Of a stretch of DNA of 64,000 nt, positions 51,613-61,313 are shown piece after piece; position 1 is the stretch's first letter; every line of letters starts with the position of its first letter. Made by a program: the position numbers and the translations under genes. The DNA is from an uncultured Opitutia bacterium (lineage in GTDB: Bacteria; Verrucomicrobiota; Verrucomicrobiia; Opitutales; Opitutaceae): NCBI GenBank assembly GCA_903881475.1, contig CAIRTK010000011.1, forward strand, positions 32,357-96,356, read 5' to 3'. Under the pieces are notes generated by a model that was not told the origin of the DNA, ran no database searches, and saw only the letters and a program-made list of their open reading frames with translations.

Positions 51613-53550
51613 ATGGACGCCACCGTCAAATCCCACTTCACGACCAAGGACGAGCACGCTCCCGCCAAGCCCCTGATTTTCTGGCGACCGACCGCCAAGA
51701 CCGGCCTCATCAGCTGGCTCACCACGGTCGACCACAAGAAGATCGGCTTCATGTACGGCCTGTTCGCGCTGGTTTTCCTGCTGGTCGGCGGCTGCGAGGC
51801 CCTGCTGATCCGCCTCCAGCTGATGGTGCCGAACAACACCCTGCTGACCGCCCAGCAGTACAACACGATGTTCACCATGCACGGGACGACGATGATCTTC
51901 CTCGCCGTCATGCCGCTCGGCGCCGCGTTCTTCAACATCATCATGCCGCTGCAGATCGGCGCGCGCGACGTCGCCTTCCCGCGGCTCAACGCGTTCTCGC
52001 TTTGGACGTTCGTCGCCGGCGCCATCATCCTCAACGTCGGCTGGTTCCTGCCGGACGGCGCGCCCGATGCCGGCTGGGTCGGCTACGCCCCGCTGACCTC
52101 GCGGGCCTACAACCCGACCCACGCCACCGATTTCTGGGTCCTCGGCCTGCAGCTGCTCGGCGTGGCCTCCATCGCCGCCGCACTGAACTTCATCGTGACC
52201 ATCATCAACCTGCGCGCCCCCGGCATGACGATGATGCGCCTGCCGGTCTTCACCTGGATGACCCTGGTCACCTCGTTCCTCATCGTGCTGTCCTTCCCCG
52301 CGATCACGATCGCGCTGGTCGAGGTGATGATGGACCGCCAGTTCGGTACCAACTTCTTCGAGGTCTCCAACGGCGGCATGCCGATCCTGTGGCAGCATCT
52401 CTTCTGGATCTTCGGCCATCCCGAGGTTTACATCCTGATCCTGCCCGCCATGGGCATCATTTCGGAAATCCTGCCGACCTTCTCGCGCAAGCCCCTCTTC
52501 GGCTACCCGATCGTGGTGTTCTCGGGCGCTGCGATCGGATTCCTCGGCTTCACCGTCTGGAGCCACCACATGTTCACCACCGGCATGGGCACGGTCGCGA
52601 CCGCGGCCTTCTCGCTGGCGACGATGGCGATCGCGGTGCCGACCGGCGTGAAGATCTTCAACTGGATCGGCACCCTCTGGGGCGGCCACCTTAAGATGCG
52701 CACGCCGATGATGTTCGCCCTCGGCTTCATCTGGATGTTCATGATCGGCGGGTTCTCTGGCGTCATGCACGCGGCCGCGCCGGCCGATGCCCAGCAGCAC
52801 GACAGCTACTTCGTCATCGCCCACTTCCACTACGTGCTGATCGGCGGCTCGATCTTCGCGCTGCTCGCCGGCATCCAGTACTGGTTCCCCCTCGTGGTGG
52901 GCCGGGTGGTCAGCGATTTCTGGGGCAAGCTCTCCTTCTGGGTCATCTTCGTCGGCTTCAACGTTACGTTCTTCCCGATGCACTTCCTCGGCCTGAACGG
53001 CATGCCACGCCGCACGTTCACCTACGACGGCAACATGGGGTGGAACACCGCTAACTACATCTCGACCATCGGCGCCCTCATCCTCGGCACGGGCATCGGG
53101 ATCTATTTCACGGTCATGATCTATACTTTCTTCAAGGGTCAAAAGGCCACCCGGGACAACTGGGACGGCCGCACCCTGGAGTGGTCCCTGCCGAACCCGC
53201 CCCCGGAGTATAACTTCCGCGTCATCCCGACCGTCCATGCCCGCGACGCCTACTGGTATGAGAAGCATCACCAGGAAGAGATCGCCCGGGAGACGGCCGA
53301 GCACGCCAAGGACGACGAGGCCCACGGCGGCATCCACATGCCGTTCTCCTCGATCTACCCGCTGGTCGCCAGTTTCGGCGCATTGGTCGGCGGCTTTGGG
53401 GCGGTTTACCACAATCTGGAGATCGCGCTGATCGGCGGCAGCCTGCTCCTTGCCGGCGTCTACCTCTGGTCGATGGAAGGCGCCGAAGGCTACCACCTTC
53501 ACCTCGATGCCGACGGCAATCCGGTCGAGGACACGCACGCCAAACACTAA
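51613..53550 (+). CDS. coxA: Cytochrome c oxidase subunit I
   Basis: A 645-residue haem-copper oxidase core with at least twelve helices. Haem a ligand in FTMHGTTMIF, CuB/Tyr site WIFGHPEVYILILP (the E-H...Y pattern of A1-type oxidases), CuB histidines in WSHHMFTTG, and haem a3/a ligands in YFVIAHFHYVLIGG. It reduces O2 to water and pumps protons. Confidence 0.97.
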   Translation: MDATVKSHFTTKDEHAPAKPLIFWRPTAKTGLISWLTTVDHKKIGFMYGLFALVFLLVGGCEALLIRLQLMVPNNTLLTAQQYNTMFTMHGTTMIFLAVMPLGAAFFNIIMPLQIGARDVAFPRLNAFSLWTFVAGAIILNVGWFLPDGAPDAGWVGYAPLTSRAYNPTHATDFWVLGLQLLGVASIAAALNFIVTIINLRAPGMTMMRLPVFTWMTLVTSFLIVLSFPAITIALVEVMMDRQFGTNFFEVSNGGMPILWQHLFWIFGHPEVYILILPAMGIISEILPTFSRKPLFGYPIVVFSGAAIGFLGFTVWSHHMFTTGMGTVATAAFSLATMAIAVPTGVKIFNWIGTLWGGHLKMRTPMMFALGFIWMFMIGGFSGVMHAAAPADAQQHDSYFVIAHFHYVLIGGSIFALLAGIQYWFPLVVGRVVSDFWGKLSFWVIFVGFNVTFFPMHFLGLNGMPRRTFTYDGNMGWNTANYISTIGALILGTGIGIYFTVMIYTFFKGQKATRDNWDGRTLEWSLPNPPPEYNFRVIPTVHARDAYWYEKHHQEEIARETAEHAKDDEAHGGIHMPFSSIYPLVASFGALVGGFGAVYHNLEIALIGGSLLLAGVYLWSMEGAEGYHLHLDADGNPVEDTHAKH

Positions 53551-53568
53551 TTCCCCTTCCCTTTTCTC

Positions 53569-54414
53569 ATGAGCAGCTCTGCCGCCACCAGCTCCATCGA
53601 TCATCACCACGATCACACGACCACCACGGGCATCCCGAACAAGAAACTCCTCATGTGGGCGTTTCTGGCGTCGGACTGCATGTTCTTCGGTTCGCTGATT
53701 TCCACGCACCTCATCTACCGGTTGCACCCGCCTCCGGGCACGCCGTCGCCCCGCGACGTGTTCGACATCCCGCTCACCTCCTTCTCGACGTTCATCCTCC
53801 TGATGTCGTCGCTGATGATGGCGCTGGCGGTAAACGCCATCCAGAAGGGCAACCTCCGGAGCATGCGCTTCTCGCTGCTCACCACGGTGTTCTTCGGCGC
53901 GATCTTCCTCGGCTGCCAGGTGTTTGAGTTCACCCATTTCATCAGCGAGAAGCACCTGACCATCACCAACAGCATCCTCGGCACGACCTTCTTCACACTG
54001 ACCGGCACCCACGGCACGCACGTGGCGATCGGCGTGCTGTGGCTGATCATGATGTACGTGCGGTCGTTCAAGCCCGCCGACACCACCTCGCACCGCTTCT
54101 GGTTCCTCCGCAACCTCCTCCACGTCGCCGCCGTCGTCGGTTTAGTGCTGAGCGCCATGTTCACCGTGCTGGCCATCGTCGCGACGCTGGAAACCGGCGG
54201 CACGGCCGGCTCCTTTGCCAGCCACAACTTTGCCTTGGTTGCCGCCTTCGTGGTGACGCTCGTCGCCAGCGTGATCCTCGCCCGGCCCAGCGGCCCCGTG
54301 CAGTTCAGCGAGGCCAACGCCATCGACGTCGAGTCCATGGGCCTGTACTGGCACTTCGTCGACATCGTTTGGATCGTCATCTTCACCGCCGTCTACCTGC
54401 TCGAATACCTCTGA
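53569..54414 (+). CDS. coxC: Cytochrome c oxidase subunit III
   Basis: A 281-residue membrane subunit with about seven helices. A His-rich start (SIDHHHDHTTTTG) is followed by family motifs FEFTHFISEKHLTI, GTHGTHVAIGVLW and GLYWHFVDIVWIVIFTAVYL (near the end). It stabilises the oxidase core. Confidence 0.94.
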   Translation: MSSSAATSSIDHHHDHTTTTGIPNKKLLMWAFLASDCMFFGSLISTHLIYRLHPPPGTPSPRDVFDIPLTSFSTFILLMSSLMMALAVNAIQKGNLRSMRFSLLTTVFFGAIFLGCQVFEFTHFISEKHLTITNSILGTTFFTLTGTHGTHVAIGVLWLIMMYVRSFKPADTTSHRFWFLRNLLHVAAVVGLVLSAMFTVLAIVATLETGGTAGSFASHNFALVAAFVVTLVASVILARPSGPVQFSEANAIDVESMGLYWHFVDIVWIVIFTAVYLLEYL

Positions 54415-54422
54415 TACCCACC

Positions 54423-54794
54423 ATGAGCGATTCACCCGCCTCCGCCGCCCCGGGCCAGCCCGCCGAGGAGAACAAGTTCCAGATCTACGTGCAGATCGCG
54501 ATGCTCCTCGCCGTCATCACCGGCGTCGAGATCGCCGTCATCGGCCTGCCCTTCGCCAAGTGGCTGCTCGTGACCACGCTCGTCGTCCTCTCCACCGTGA
54601 AGTTCATGTACGTCATCTTCTTCTTCATGCACCTGCGGTGGGACAAGGCATTCTGCACCATCCTGTTCTTCATCGGCCTCGTGATCGCCGGCGCGACCAT
54701 GTGGGCGCTGCTCCAGCTGTTCGGCGTCCATGAGAGCATCCCGCTGTCGTCGGTCGCGCTGGAAGCCATCCGTCCTTTCGGGCAGGTCGGCTGA
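54423..54794 (+). CDS. Cytochrome c oxidase subunit IV
   Basis: A 123-residue protein with three hydrophobic helices (MLLAVITGVEIAVIGL, LVVLSTVKFMYVIFFFMHLR, TILFFIGLVIAGATMWALL), typical of prokaryotic subunit IV (COX4_pro/CyoD-like). It follows coxC by 8 bp, and a terminator follows it. Confidence 0.87.
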   Translation: MSDSPASAAPGQPAEENKFQIYVQIAMLLAVITGVEIAVIGLPFAKWLLVTTLVVLSTVKFMYVIFFFMHLRWDKAFCTILFFIGLVIAGATMWALLQLFGVHESIPLSSVALEAIRPFGQVG

Positions 54795-54824
54795 CCCGCC
54801 CGGTAAATTTCACCTGGTCTGGCA

Positions 54825-54850
54825 CGGCGGCCCTTTGGCCGCCGTTTTTT
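54825..54850 (+). terminator. Rho-independent terminator after the cox operon
   Basis: An 8-bp perfect stem (CGGCGGCC / GGCCGCCG) with a CTTT loop and six T. It ends only 7 bp before the ctaG start codon, so ctaG needs readthrough or a start within or before the hairpin. Confidence 0.85.
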
Positions 54851-54857
54851 CTTCCCC

Positions 54858-55655
54858 ATGATCGACTGGCGCCACTGGCACAACGAACCCTACCTCGTCG
54901 GCGGGCTCGTGCTGCTGGGCTGGCTGTGGGCGCTCCTGGCCGGCCCGCTGCGCGCGCGGCTGGCCCCTGGCGAGCCGTTCCCCCGGAAGCGGGCCTGGTA
55001 TTTCTATTCCTCGCTGGTCCTGTTCTACCTCTCGGTCGGCTCGCCGCTCGACCAGATCGGCGAGCGTTTCCTCTTCAGCGCGCATATGTTCCAGCACCAG
55101 CTGCTGATGTACCCGGTGCCGGTGCTGTTCCTGTGCGGGCTGCCCGGCTGGATGGTGGACGTACCGCTTGACCGCCCGGGTCTGCGCGGGCCCCTGCGGC
55201 TCCTGCTCGGTCCGCTGAGCTGCGCCGCAATCTCCACGGTGGTCATCAGCGTCTGGCACGCCCCGTCGCTCTACGAATGGGCGCTCGACGACAAGGTCGT
55301 GCACGTGTTCGAGCACCTGAATTTCTTCGCCGCCTCGATCCTCTTCTGGTGGCCGCTCCTGAGCCCGTCGCGCGCCTTCCCGCCCCTCAGCTACGGCAGC
55401 CGGATGCTCTACCTGTTCTGCCTCGAGGTCACCATGACCCCGGTGTTCGCCTACGTGACGTTCTCGCCCAATGTGCTCTATCCCACGTATGAGTATGCGC
55501 CCCGGCTGCTGGCGAATTTCAATGCGAGCGACGACCAGCTGCTCGCCGGGACGATGATGAAGCTCATCAGCATGACAGTGTCGCTCATCGCCTTTGGCAT
55601 AAGTTTTTTCTGTTGGAGCCAGGCCAGCAAGCGGGCCGACCAAGCGGGCCAGTGA
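54858..55655 (+). CDS. ctaG: Cytochrome c oxidase assembly factor CtaG (caa3 type)
   Basis: A 265-residue membrane protein of the CtaG_caa3 family with about seven helices. Conserved His motifs: FSAHMFQHQLLMYPVPVLF, VWHAPSLYEWAL, VHVFEHLNFFAASILFWWPL. It is thought to help assemble the copper site of caa3 oxidases. ATG at 54858, just past the terminator. It converges with the FAD/NAD(P) gene (6 bp apart). Confidence 0.9.
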   Translation: MIDWRHWHNEPYLVGGLVLLGWLWALLAGPLRARLAPGEPFPRKRAWYFYSSLVLFYLSVGSPLDQIGERFLFSAHMFQHQLLMYPVPVLFLCGLPGWMVDVPLDRPGLRGPLRLLLGPLSCAAISTVVISVWHAPSLYEWALDDKVVHVFEHLNFFAASILFWWPLLSPSRAFPPLSYGSRMLYLFCLEVTMTPVFAYVTFSPNVLYPTYEYAPRLLANFNASDDQLLAGTMMKLISMTVSLIAFGISFFCWSQASKRADQAGQ

Positions 55656-55661
55656 CCCACG

Positions 55662-57053
55662 CTAGGCCAGCAGCCGGGTGGCGAGCGACTTCGCCTGGGT
55701 GCGGATTTCCGGCACGGCGGTGCATTCCCAGAGCACACCCTTGAGCGGCGCCCCCAGCGTGTAGAGCCAGGCCACCGGTCCGCCGCGGTACGCCAGCACC
55801 TGGCCCTCAGGAGTCGCATTGATGCCCAGGGCCAGCGGGTCATGGTCGATCAGGCCGCGCGCGAGCAGGTTGATCAGCAGCGGATGCTGGTATTTGGAGT
55901 AGTCGCTGCGGGGACCGGTGCAGTTGATGACCTTCGCCACTTTCACCGTCTGCCAGCGCGGCCGGTAGCGGAGGCGGAAGCGCGCTTCCACGCCCTCGGG
56001 GAGCTCGGTCAATTTCTCGAGCCGTCCGGCGTAAAAATAGAGACGGCCGGCCGCGCGGAGCGCGTCAATCTTCGCCGCGACCTCGGGAGCGAGCCGGTGG
56101 CGATGCCCTTCCCAGAAGGGCCGCACATGCCGCATGAACCGGGCCCGCTCCTCCCAGGACAACGCCGCCCACAACGCCGGGGTCCGGGACCGGATCGCAT
56201 CGAGGACGGGCCGCCAGTCGAGGCCGGCCGCCTGTGCCACCCGCACTTCCGCCCGGATCCGCCGGAAAAGTCCCCGGATGGTCGCGGGCGGGGTTTCCGC
56301 CTCGAGAAACGGCCGGTACGCCGGCGCGGGCCGGTGCACCTGCGGCAGCAATCCGCGGCGCGACAGGGCGTGCACCACGCCCCGGTGGCCCGAGGACTGC
56401 AGTTCCAGCACGATATCCACGGCGGTCAGCCCCGCTCCGACAATGAGCACGTCCGACTCGGGCGGGATTCCGGCCAGGGCGCCCTGCCGCCAAGGCACAT
56501 GGACATAGCGTTGGGAATGATAGATCGGCAGGGGCCGCCGGATGGGGTATTCGCCCGGCAGGTTGCCCAGGGCAAGCACGACCCGGTCGGCGGCAAAAGC
56601 CCGCCCGTCACCGCAGCGCAGCCGGACCGCACCGGTCTCCATCTCGATATCGGTGACCTCCCCCTTGATTTCCTCAAATCCCACGCCGGGCGCCGCTGCG
56701 GCGCGCGTCTCCGCGAGCGTCGCCCGGAGATATTCGCCAAAGATCCAGCGCGGCAGGAAATCGCCCGGCTCCACGGCAGCCGGATAGCCTGGCGTTCCCG
56801 CGCGCGCCGCCGCCCAGCGCTGAAAATGTCCGATGTCCTCGGGCCACGCCCCCATGCGGGCGGCCGGCACATTCAGCCGGTGCTCATGATTCTCCGTGCC
56901 ATAGGCCACCCCGCGACCCACGTCCGTCATGCGCTCAAAAAGCAGCACCCGCAGGGGACTCTGCGCCTGGCGGAGCAATTGGGCTGCGACCAGAACGCCG
57001 CTGCATCCGCCACCGATGATGGCGATGGTGCGTGGCAGGTTGTGTTCACTCAT
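55662..57053 (-). CDS. FAD/NAD(P)-binding oxidoreductase
   Basis: A 463-residue flavoprotein of the FAD-NAD(P)-binding type. The N-terminal dinucleotide fold reads IAIIGGGCSGVLVAAQLL, a second Rossmann motif is DVLIVGAGLTAVDIVLEL (about residue 200), and NCTGPRSDY and VLALGNLPGEYP are typical of the family. No partner gene indicates the substrate. Confidence 0.85.
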   Translation of the reverse strand: MSEHNLPRTIAIIGGGCSGVLVAAQLLRQAQSPLRVLLFERMTDVGRGVAYGTENHEHRLNVPAARMGAWPEDIGHFQRWAAARAGTPGYPAAVEPGDFLPRWIFGEYLRATLAETRAAAAPGVGFEEIKGEVTDIEMETGAVRLRCGDGRAFAADRVVLALGNLPGEYPIRRPLPIYHSQRYVHVPWRQGALAGIPPESDVLIVGAGLTAVDIVLELQSSGHRGVVHALSRRGLLPQVHRPAPAYRPFLEAETPPATIRGLFRRIRAEVRVAQAAGLDWRPVLDAIRSRTPALWAALSWEERARFMRHVRPFWEGHRHRLAPEVAAKIDALRAAGRLYFYAGRLEKLTELPEGVEARFRLRYRPRWQTVKVAKVINCTGPRSDYSKYQHPLLINLLARGLIDHDPLALGINATPEGQVLAYRGGPVAWLYTLGAPLKGVLWECTAVPEIRTQAKSLATRLLA

Positions 57054-57066
57054 GGCATGAAGTTGA

Positions 57067-57141
57067 TGGAGGCGGGGGTTGGAATCGAACCAACTCGTAC
57101 GGCTTTTGCAGAGCCGGGCCTTCCCACTTGGCTACCCCGCC
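57067..57141 (-). tRNA. tRNA-Cys (GCA)
   Basis: A 75-nt cloverleaf with encoded CCA. Acceptor GGCGGGG pairs with CCCCGCC, the T-arm contains GGTTCGATTCC, and the anticodon loop CTGCAAA gives anticodon GCA. The discriminator is U, the identity element expected for cysteine. It lies about 350 bp downstream of cysK. Confidence 0.95.
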
Positions 57142-57494
57142 GGCCGGAAAATCACCGTGAGCTTCATGCCGGAAAGAGAGCGCAGCCCGGCTGCCATCGA
57201 CGAACAGCCGGGCCGCGCGGTTCAACACCATGGATGGTCTTTCATGCGGGGAGAAATCGCCGTTGGTTCAGCAGCGAAAGTCTGGAAGAAGGGTAAAAAA
57301 TGTGATGTGCCCGGGCAGATAGCCGACGGTCAACCCCGGAGGGTTGCGATCGATTCCGGTGGCCCGGTCAACCTCGCATTCCATCCCGCCCGGCGGGAGG
57401 CCGCCGGGCGGAGAACAACTTTACCGGGGCCGTCCCGTGGACGGGTTCGGCCCATTAACAAACGCGCCGAGGGCGCGGAGAAAATACAGGGTGC
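57142..57494. other. Intergenic stretch between tRNA-Cys and cysK
   Basis: I find no convincing gene in these 353 bp. It contains one strong hairpin at 57386-57411 (11-bp perfect stem CCGCCCGGCGG / CCGCCGGGCGG, loop GAGG) without a T-run, 84 bp after the cysK stop on the minus strand. The rest shows no recognised riboswitch or repeat. Confidence 0.5.
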
Positions 57495-58487
57495 TCAGGT
57501 GGCCGGCGCGGGAGCCGGGGCAAGGAGGTCATCCAGTGAATCGCTCTCGGGGCTGATGTCGGCAAACAGCCAGGTCGAGAGGTAGCGCTCGCTGCTCGAC
57601 GGGATGATAACGACGATCTGCTTGCCCTTGTTTTCAGGGCGCTTGGAGAGCTGGATGGCCGCCCACACCGCCGCGCCGGACGAGATGCCGATCGGAATGC
57701 CGTCCAGCTGGTTGACCTGCTTGGAGATCGGGCCCGAGTCGGCCTCCTTCACGCGGATAATCTCGTCGTAGATCTTCGTGTTGAGCACGGCCGGGACGAA
57801 GCCGGCGCCGATGCCCTGGAGCTTGTGCGGGCCGGGGGCGCCGCCGGAGAGGACCGGCGAGGCGTCGGGCTCGAGCGCGATGATTTTGACCGAGGGCTTT
57901 TTCGCCTTCAGCACCTCACCCACGCCCGTGATCGTGCCGCCGGTGCCGATGCCGGAAACGACGAAGTCCACCTTGCCGTCGGTATCGCGCCAGATTTCCT
58001 CGGCGGTCGTGCGGCGGTGAATGGCGGGATTCGCCGGGTTGGCGAATTGCTGGAGGATGACACTGTTCGGGATCTTCGCCTGGAGTTCCTCGGCCTTGGC
58101 GATCGCACCCTTCATGCCCTTCGGACCCTCCGTGAGCACGAGGCGGGCACCCAGGATCTTGAGCAGCTTGCGGCGCTCGGTGCTCATCGTCTCGGGCATG
58201 GTCAGGATGAGCTTGAGGCCCTTCGCGGCGGCGACGAACGCCAGCGCGATGCCGGTGTTGCCGCTGGTCGGCTCGATCAGCACGGTCTGCGCGTTGATCT
58301 TGCCGCTTTTCAGGGCGTCATCGATCATGGCGAACCCGATGCGGTCCTTCACGCTGGAGAGCGGGTTGAAGAACTCGAGCTTGAGCAGGATTTCCGCCTG
58401 GGCGCCATGGGCGGCGGCGGTACGGTTGAGGCGGACGAGCGGCGTGTTGCCGATGGTCTCGGTGATGTCGTTATAGATCTTAGACAT
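57495..58487 (-). CDS. cysK: Cysteine synthase A
   Basis: A 330-residue PLP enzyme making cysteine from O-acetylserine and sulfide. The PLP lysine is in [12 protein letters not shown] (about residue 46), the substrate loop is [13 protein letters not shown], the phosphate loop is [14 protein letters not shown], and the C-terminal serine is in [11 protein letters not shown]. It is the last gene of the sulfate operon (33 bp after cysA), so uptake and assimilation are transcribed together. Confidence 0.95.
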   Translation of the reverse strand: MSKIYNDITETIGNTPLVRLNRTAAAHGAQAEILLKLEFFNPLSSVKDRIGFAMIDDALKSGKINAQTVLIEPTSGNTGIALAFVAAAKGLKLILTMPETMSTERRKLLKILGARLVLTEGPKGMKGAIAKAEELQAKIPNSVILQQFANPANPAIHRRTTAEEIWRDTDGKVDFVVSGIGTGGTITGVGEVLKAKKPSVKIIALEPDASPVLSGGAPGPHKLQGIGAGFVPAVLNTKIYDEIIRVKEADSGPISKQVNQLDGIPIGISSGAAVWAAIQLSKRPENKGKQIVVIIPSSSERYLSTWLFADISPESDSLDDLLAPAPAPAT

Positions 58488-58520
58488 GTTGGTTCTGGGT
58501 TGAGTTTGGTTGGGGAAAAA

Positions 58521-59576
58521 TCAGATGGCGTAATCGTCATCAAACGAGTGGCTCTGCCGCAAGCGCAGGCGGACAAGGTCGCCCACGCCCAGGCCGAGGG
58601 CGGTGAGTTCGGTGCGGGAGATCTCGGCCTCGACGTTCTCGCGGGTCTGGACGAGCTCGACGGACAGGCGCGCCTGCGGACCGGCCACGTGAACATATCG
58701 GATGACGGCCACCGCGCCGGCGGCCCCGGGCACGTCGGGTGACAGCTCGATGTCATGCGGCCGCACATAAACCACGCCGTTGGCGATCAGGGTGGCGGAC
58801 CGGCTTTGGTGCACACCCACCTGTTCCGGGACCTGGCCGCGCAGCACATTCACATTGCCGAGAAACTGATACACGAACGGCGAGGCGGGCTTGTCATAGA
58901 CCTCCTGCGGCGTGCCCACCTGCTCCACCTTCGCCTGGTTCATGATCACGACCTCGTCGGCGATCTCCAGCGCCTCCTCCTGGTCGTGGGTCACAAACAG
59001 CGTCGTAAGCTGGATCTCGTCGTGGAACCGCCGGAGCCAGCGGCGCAGTTCCTTGCGCACCTTGGCGTCGAGCGCGCCGAAGGGCTCGTCGAGCAGCAGC
59101 ACCTTCGGCTCGACCGCCAGGGCGCGGGCCAGCGCGACCCGCTGGCGCTGGCCGCCGGAAAGCTGGCTCGGGTAGCGGGCGTCGAGGCCCTCCAGTTGAA
59201 CGAGCTTGAGCAGGCGGTGCACCCGGTCGGTGATCTCATCGGCGGGGGGGCGGTCGCGCCGGCGGCGCACCCTCAGGCCGAAGGCGATGTTCTCCAGCAC
59301 GGTCATGTGCCGGAACAGCGCATAATGCTGGAAGACAAAGCCCACCTTGCGCTCCCCCGCGGGCACGTTCGTCACGTCCTCCCCGTGGAACTGGATCTGG
59401 CCGCTGCCCGGATCGGCATGCTCGAGGCCCGCGATGATACGCAGGAGCGTGGTCTTGCCCGAACCCGACGGGCCGAGGAGCGCCACGAGCTTCCCGCGGG
59501 GCACATTCAGGTCCACGCCATCCAGCGCGGTAAAGGCGCCGAAAGTCTTGCGGATGTTGGAAGCGTGGATGCTCAT
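58521..59576 (-). CDS. cysA: Sulfate/thiosulfate ABC transporter ATPase
   Basis: A 351-residue ATPase. Walker [10 protein letters not shown], signature [15 protein letters not shown], Walker [12 protein letters not shown], switch His [13 protein letters not shown]-terminal TOBE-like region (from about residue 240, [11 protein letters not shown]) follows, as in CysA. It energises the CysT-CysW permease. Confidence 0.94.
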   Translation of the reverse strand: MSIHASNIRKTFGAFTALDGVDLNVPRGKLVALLGPSGSGKTTLLRIIAGLEHADPGSGQIQFHGEDVTNVPAGERKVGFVFQHYALFRHMTVLENIAFGLRVRRRRDRPPADEITDRVHRLLKLVQLEGLDARYPSQLSGGQRQRVALARALAVEPKVLLLDEPFGALDAKVRKELRRWLRRFHDEIQLTTLFVTHDQEEALEIADEVVIMNQAKVEQVGTPQEVYDKPASPFVYQFLGNVNVLRGQVPEQVGVHQSRSATLIANGVVYVRPHDIELSPDVPGAAGAVAVIRYVHVAGPQARLSVELVQTRENVEAEISRTELTALGLGVGDLVRLRLRQSHSFDDDYAI

Positions 59577-59583
59577 CGATAAA

Positions 59584-60465
59584 TCAGGCTTGGCGGCTCT
59601 GCGCGTGGCGCCACTCGACCAGGGCCTTGAGCACCAGCGTGACGATGGCCAGCAGGGCTAGCAGTGAGGCGACGGCAAAGGCCGCGACGAAGTTGTACTC
59701 GTTGTAGAGGATCTCGACGTGCAGCGGCATCGTGTTCGTCTCGCCGCGGATGTGCCCGCTCACCACGGACACAGCGCCAAACTCGCCCATCGCGCGCGCG
59801 TTGCACAGGATGACGCCATAGAGCAGTCCCCACTTGATGTTGGGCAGCGTCACGCGCCAGAACGTCTGCCAGCCATTCGCCCCCAGCGTGATGGCCGCAT
59901 ACTCCTCGTCGGCGCCCTGTGCCTGCATCAGCGGGATGAGTTCCCGCGCGACAAAGGGAAACGTCACGAACGTCGTGGCGAGCACAATGCCGGGCACAGC
60001 AAAGATGATCTTGATGTCGTGATCCAAGAGCCACTCGCCGAACCAGCCCTGCAGGCCGAACACGAGGACGTAGATCAGGCCGGAGATGACCGGCGAAACG
60101 GCAAAGGGCAGGTCGATCAGCGTCGTGAGCAGGCTCTTGCCACGAAACTGGAACTTCGCGATCAGCCAGGCCGCCGCCACGCCAAAAACAAGGTTGGACG
60201 GCACGGCGATCGCCGCAGCCAGCAACGTCAGCCGGATCGCGGCTAGCGCATCAGGCTCGCGGACCGCCGCGAAATACGCCCCCACCCCGCGGCGCAGCGC
60301 CTCGGTGAAAACCGCCGCCAACGGCAGTACGAGGAAGAAAAGCAGGAACAGCAGGGCCACCGCCGTCAGCGTCCAACGCACCCAGACCGGATCATGGGTG
60401 GCGCGCGGCGTCATGCCCGCCGGGGCCGGCGAAACCACCAGGGTGCTGGGGATCGCGGTGGCCAT
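59584..60465 (-). CDS. cysW: Sulfate ABC transporter permease CysW
   Basis: A 293-residue permease with about six helices, the EAA-like loop [22 protein letters not shown] and the family segment [18 protein letters not shown]. The ATG at 60465 lies 2 bp after the cysT stop; an in-frame ATG at 60495 would overlap cysT by 28 bp. Confidence 0.92.
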   Translation of the reverse strand: MATAIPSTLVVSPAPAGMTPRATHDPVWVRWTLTAVALLFLLFFLVLPLAAVFTEALRRGVGAYFAAVREPDALAAIRLTLLAAAIAVPSNLVFGVAAAWLIAKFQFRGKSLLTTLIDLPFAVSPVISGLIYVLVFGLQGWFGEWLLDHDIKIIFAVPGIVLATTFVTFPFVARELIPLMQAQGADEEYAAITLGANGWQTFWRVTLPNIKWGLLYGVILCNARAMGEFGAVSVVSGHIRGETNTMPLHVEILYNEYNFVAAFAVASLLALLAIVTLVLKALVEWRHAQSRQA

Positions 60466-60467
60466 GC

Positions 60468-61313
60468 TCAGATCCGGTGGTGCCGGCGGCTCCATTTCTG
60501 GAGCAAATTAATGAGCAGCAACATGGAAAACGACGCCACCAGCATCACCACCGCGATGGCCGTGGCGCCGCGGTAGTCGTATTGCTCCAGCTTGGTGATG
60601 ATGAGCAGCGGCGTGATCTCGGTGCGCATCGGCATGTTGCCCGAGATAAATACCACCGAGCCGTATTCCCCGAGGGCCCGCGCAAAGGCGAGCGCGAAGC
60701 CGGTCAGCAACGCCGGAAAAAGTTCGGGCAGGATCACGCGTGTGATTGCGTCCCAGCGATTGGCCCCGAGGCTCGCGGCAGCCTCCTCGATCTCGGGTTC
60801 GAGTTCGAGCAGGACCGGCTGCAGCGTGCGGACCACAAAGGGCAGGCCGATGAATGTCAGCGCCACGAACACGCCCAACTCCGTGAACGCGACCTTGATG
60901 CCATGCGGCTCAAGCCAGCGCCCCACCCAGCCGTTTTTGGAGTAGATGGCGGTGAGCGCAATGCCGGCGACCGCCGTCGGCAGCGCGAACGGCAGGTCCA
61001 CCAGGGCATCCACGATGCGCCGGCCCGGAAATGTGTAGCGGACGAGTACCCACGAGACAATGAGGCCGAAGAACATGTTCACCATCCCCGCCGCCAGCGA
61101 GGCCAGGAAGCTCAGCCGGTACGAGGCCAGGACGCGGGGCGAGGCCACGGCCGTGACAAATTCATCCCAGCTCATGCCCGCGGTCTTCAGGAACGCCGCC
61201 GAGAGCGGGATCAGCACGATCAGGCCCAGGTAGGCGAGCGTGAAGCCCAGCGACAGCCCGAATCCGGGCAGGACGCGGCGCGGGGGACGGGGTAAGGTGG
61301 CGGCAAAAGTCAC
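60468..61313 (-). CDS. cysT: Sulfate ABC transporter permease CysT
   Basis: A 281-residue permease with about six helices. The EAA loop is [20 protein letters not shown] and the family segment is [19 protein letters not shown]. The GTG at 61313 overlaps the stop of the upstream M14-like gene (GTGA); the longer frame would extend into that gene. Confidence 0.92.
   Translation of the reverse strand: MTFAATLPRPPRRVLPGFGLSLGFTLAYLGLIVLIPLSAAFLKTAGMSWDEFVTAVASPRVLASYRLSFLASLAAGMVNMFFGLIVSWVLVRYTFPGRRIVDALVDLPFALPTAVAGIALTAIYSKNGWVGRWLEPHGIKVAFTELGVFVALTFIGLPFVVRTLQPVLLELEPEIEEAAASLGANRWDAITRVILPELFPALLTGFALAFARALGEYGSVVFISGNMPMRTEITPLLIITKLEQYDYRGATAIAVVMLVASFSMLLLINLLQKWSRRHHRI

Noticed and set aside
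50098..54123. A 1341-codon open frame antisense to the cox operon
   Set aside because: The sequence is a Asp/Arg/Glu/Gly-rich mirror of high-GC3 coding DNA. The plus strand encodes well-conserved oxidase subunits, so this is a shadow frame.
57067..57494. tRNA-Cys as an attachment site of an integrated element
   Set aside because: No integrase, no partial tRNA copy and no foreign gene block are seen next to it.
57142..57494. Riboswitch controlling cysteine genes
   Set aside because: The stretch lies downstream of cysK, and I find no SAM or cobalamin core motif. Any leader of the operon would be beyond 63945, mostly outside the window.
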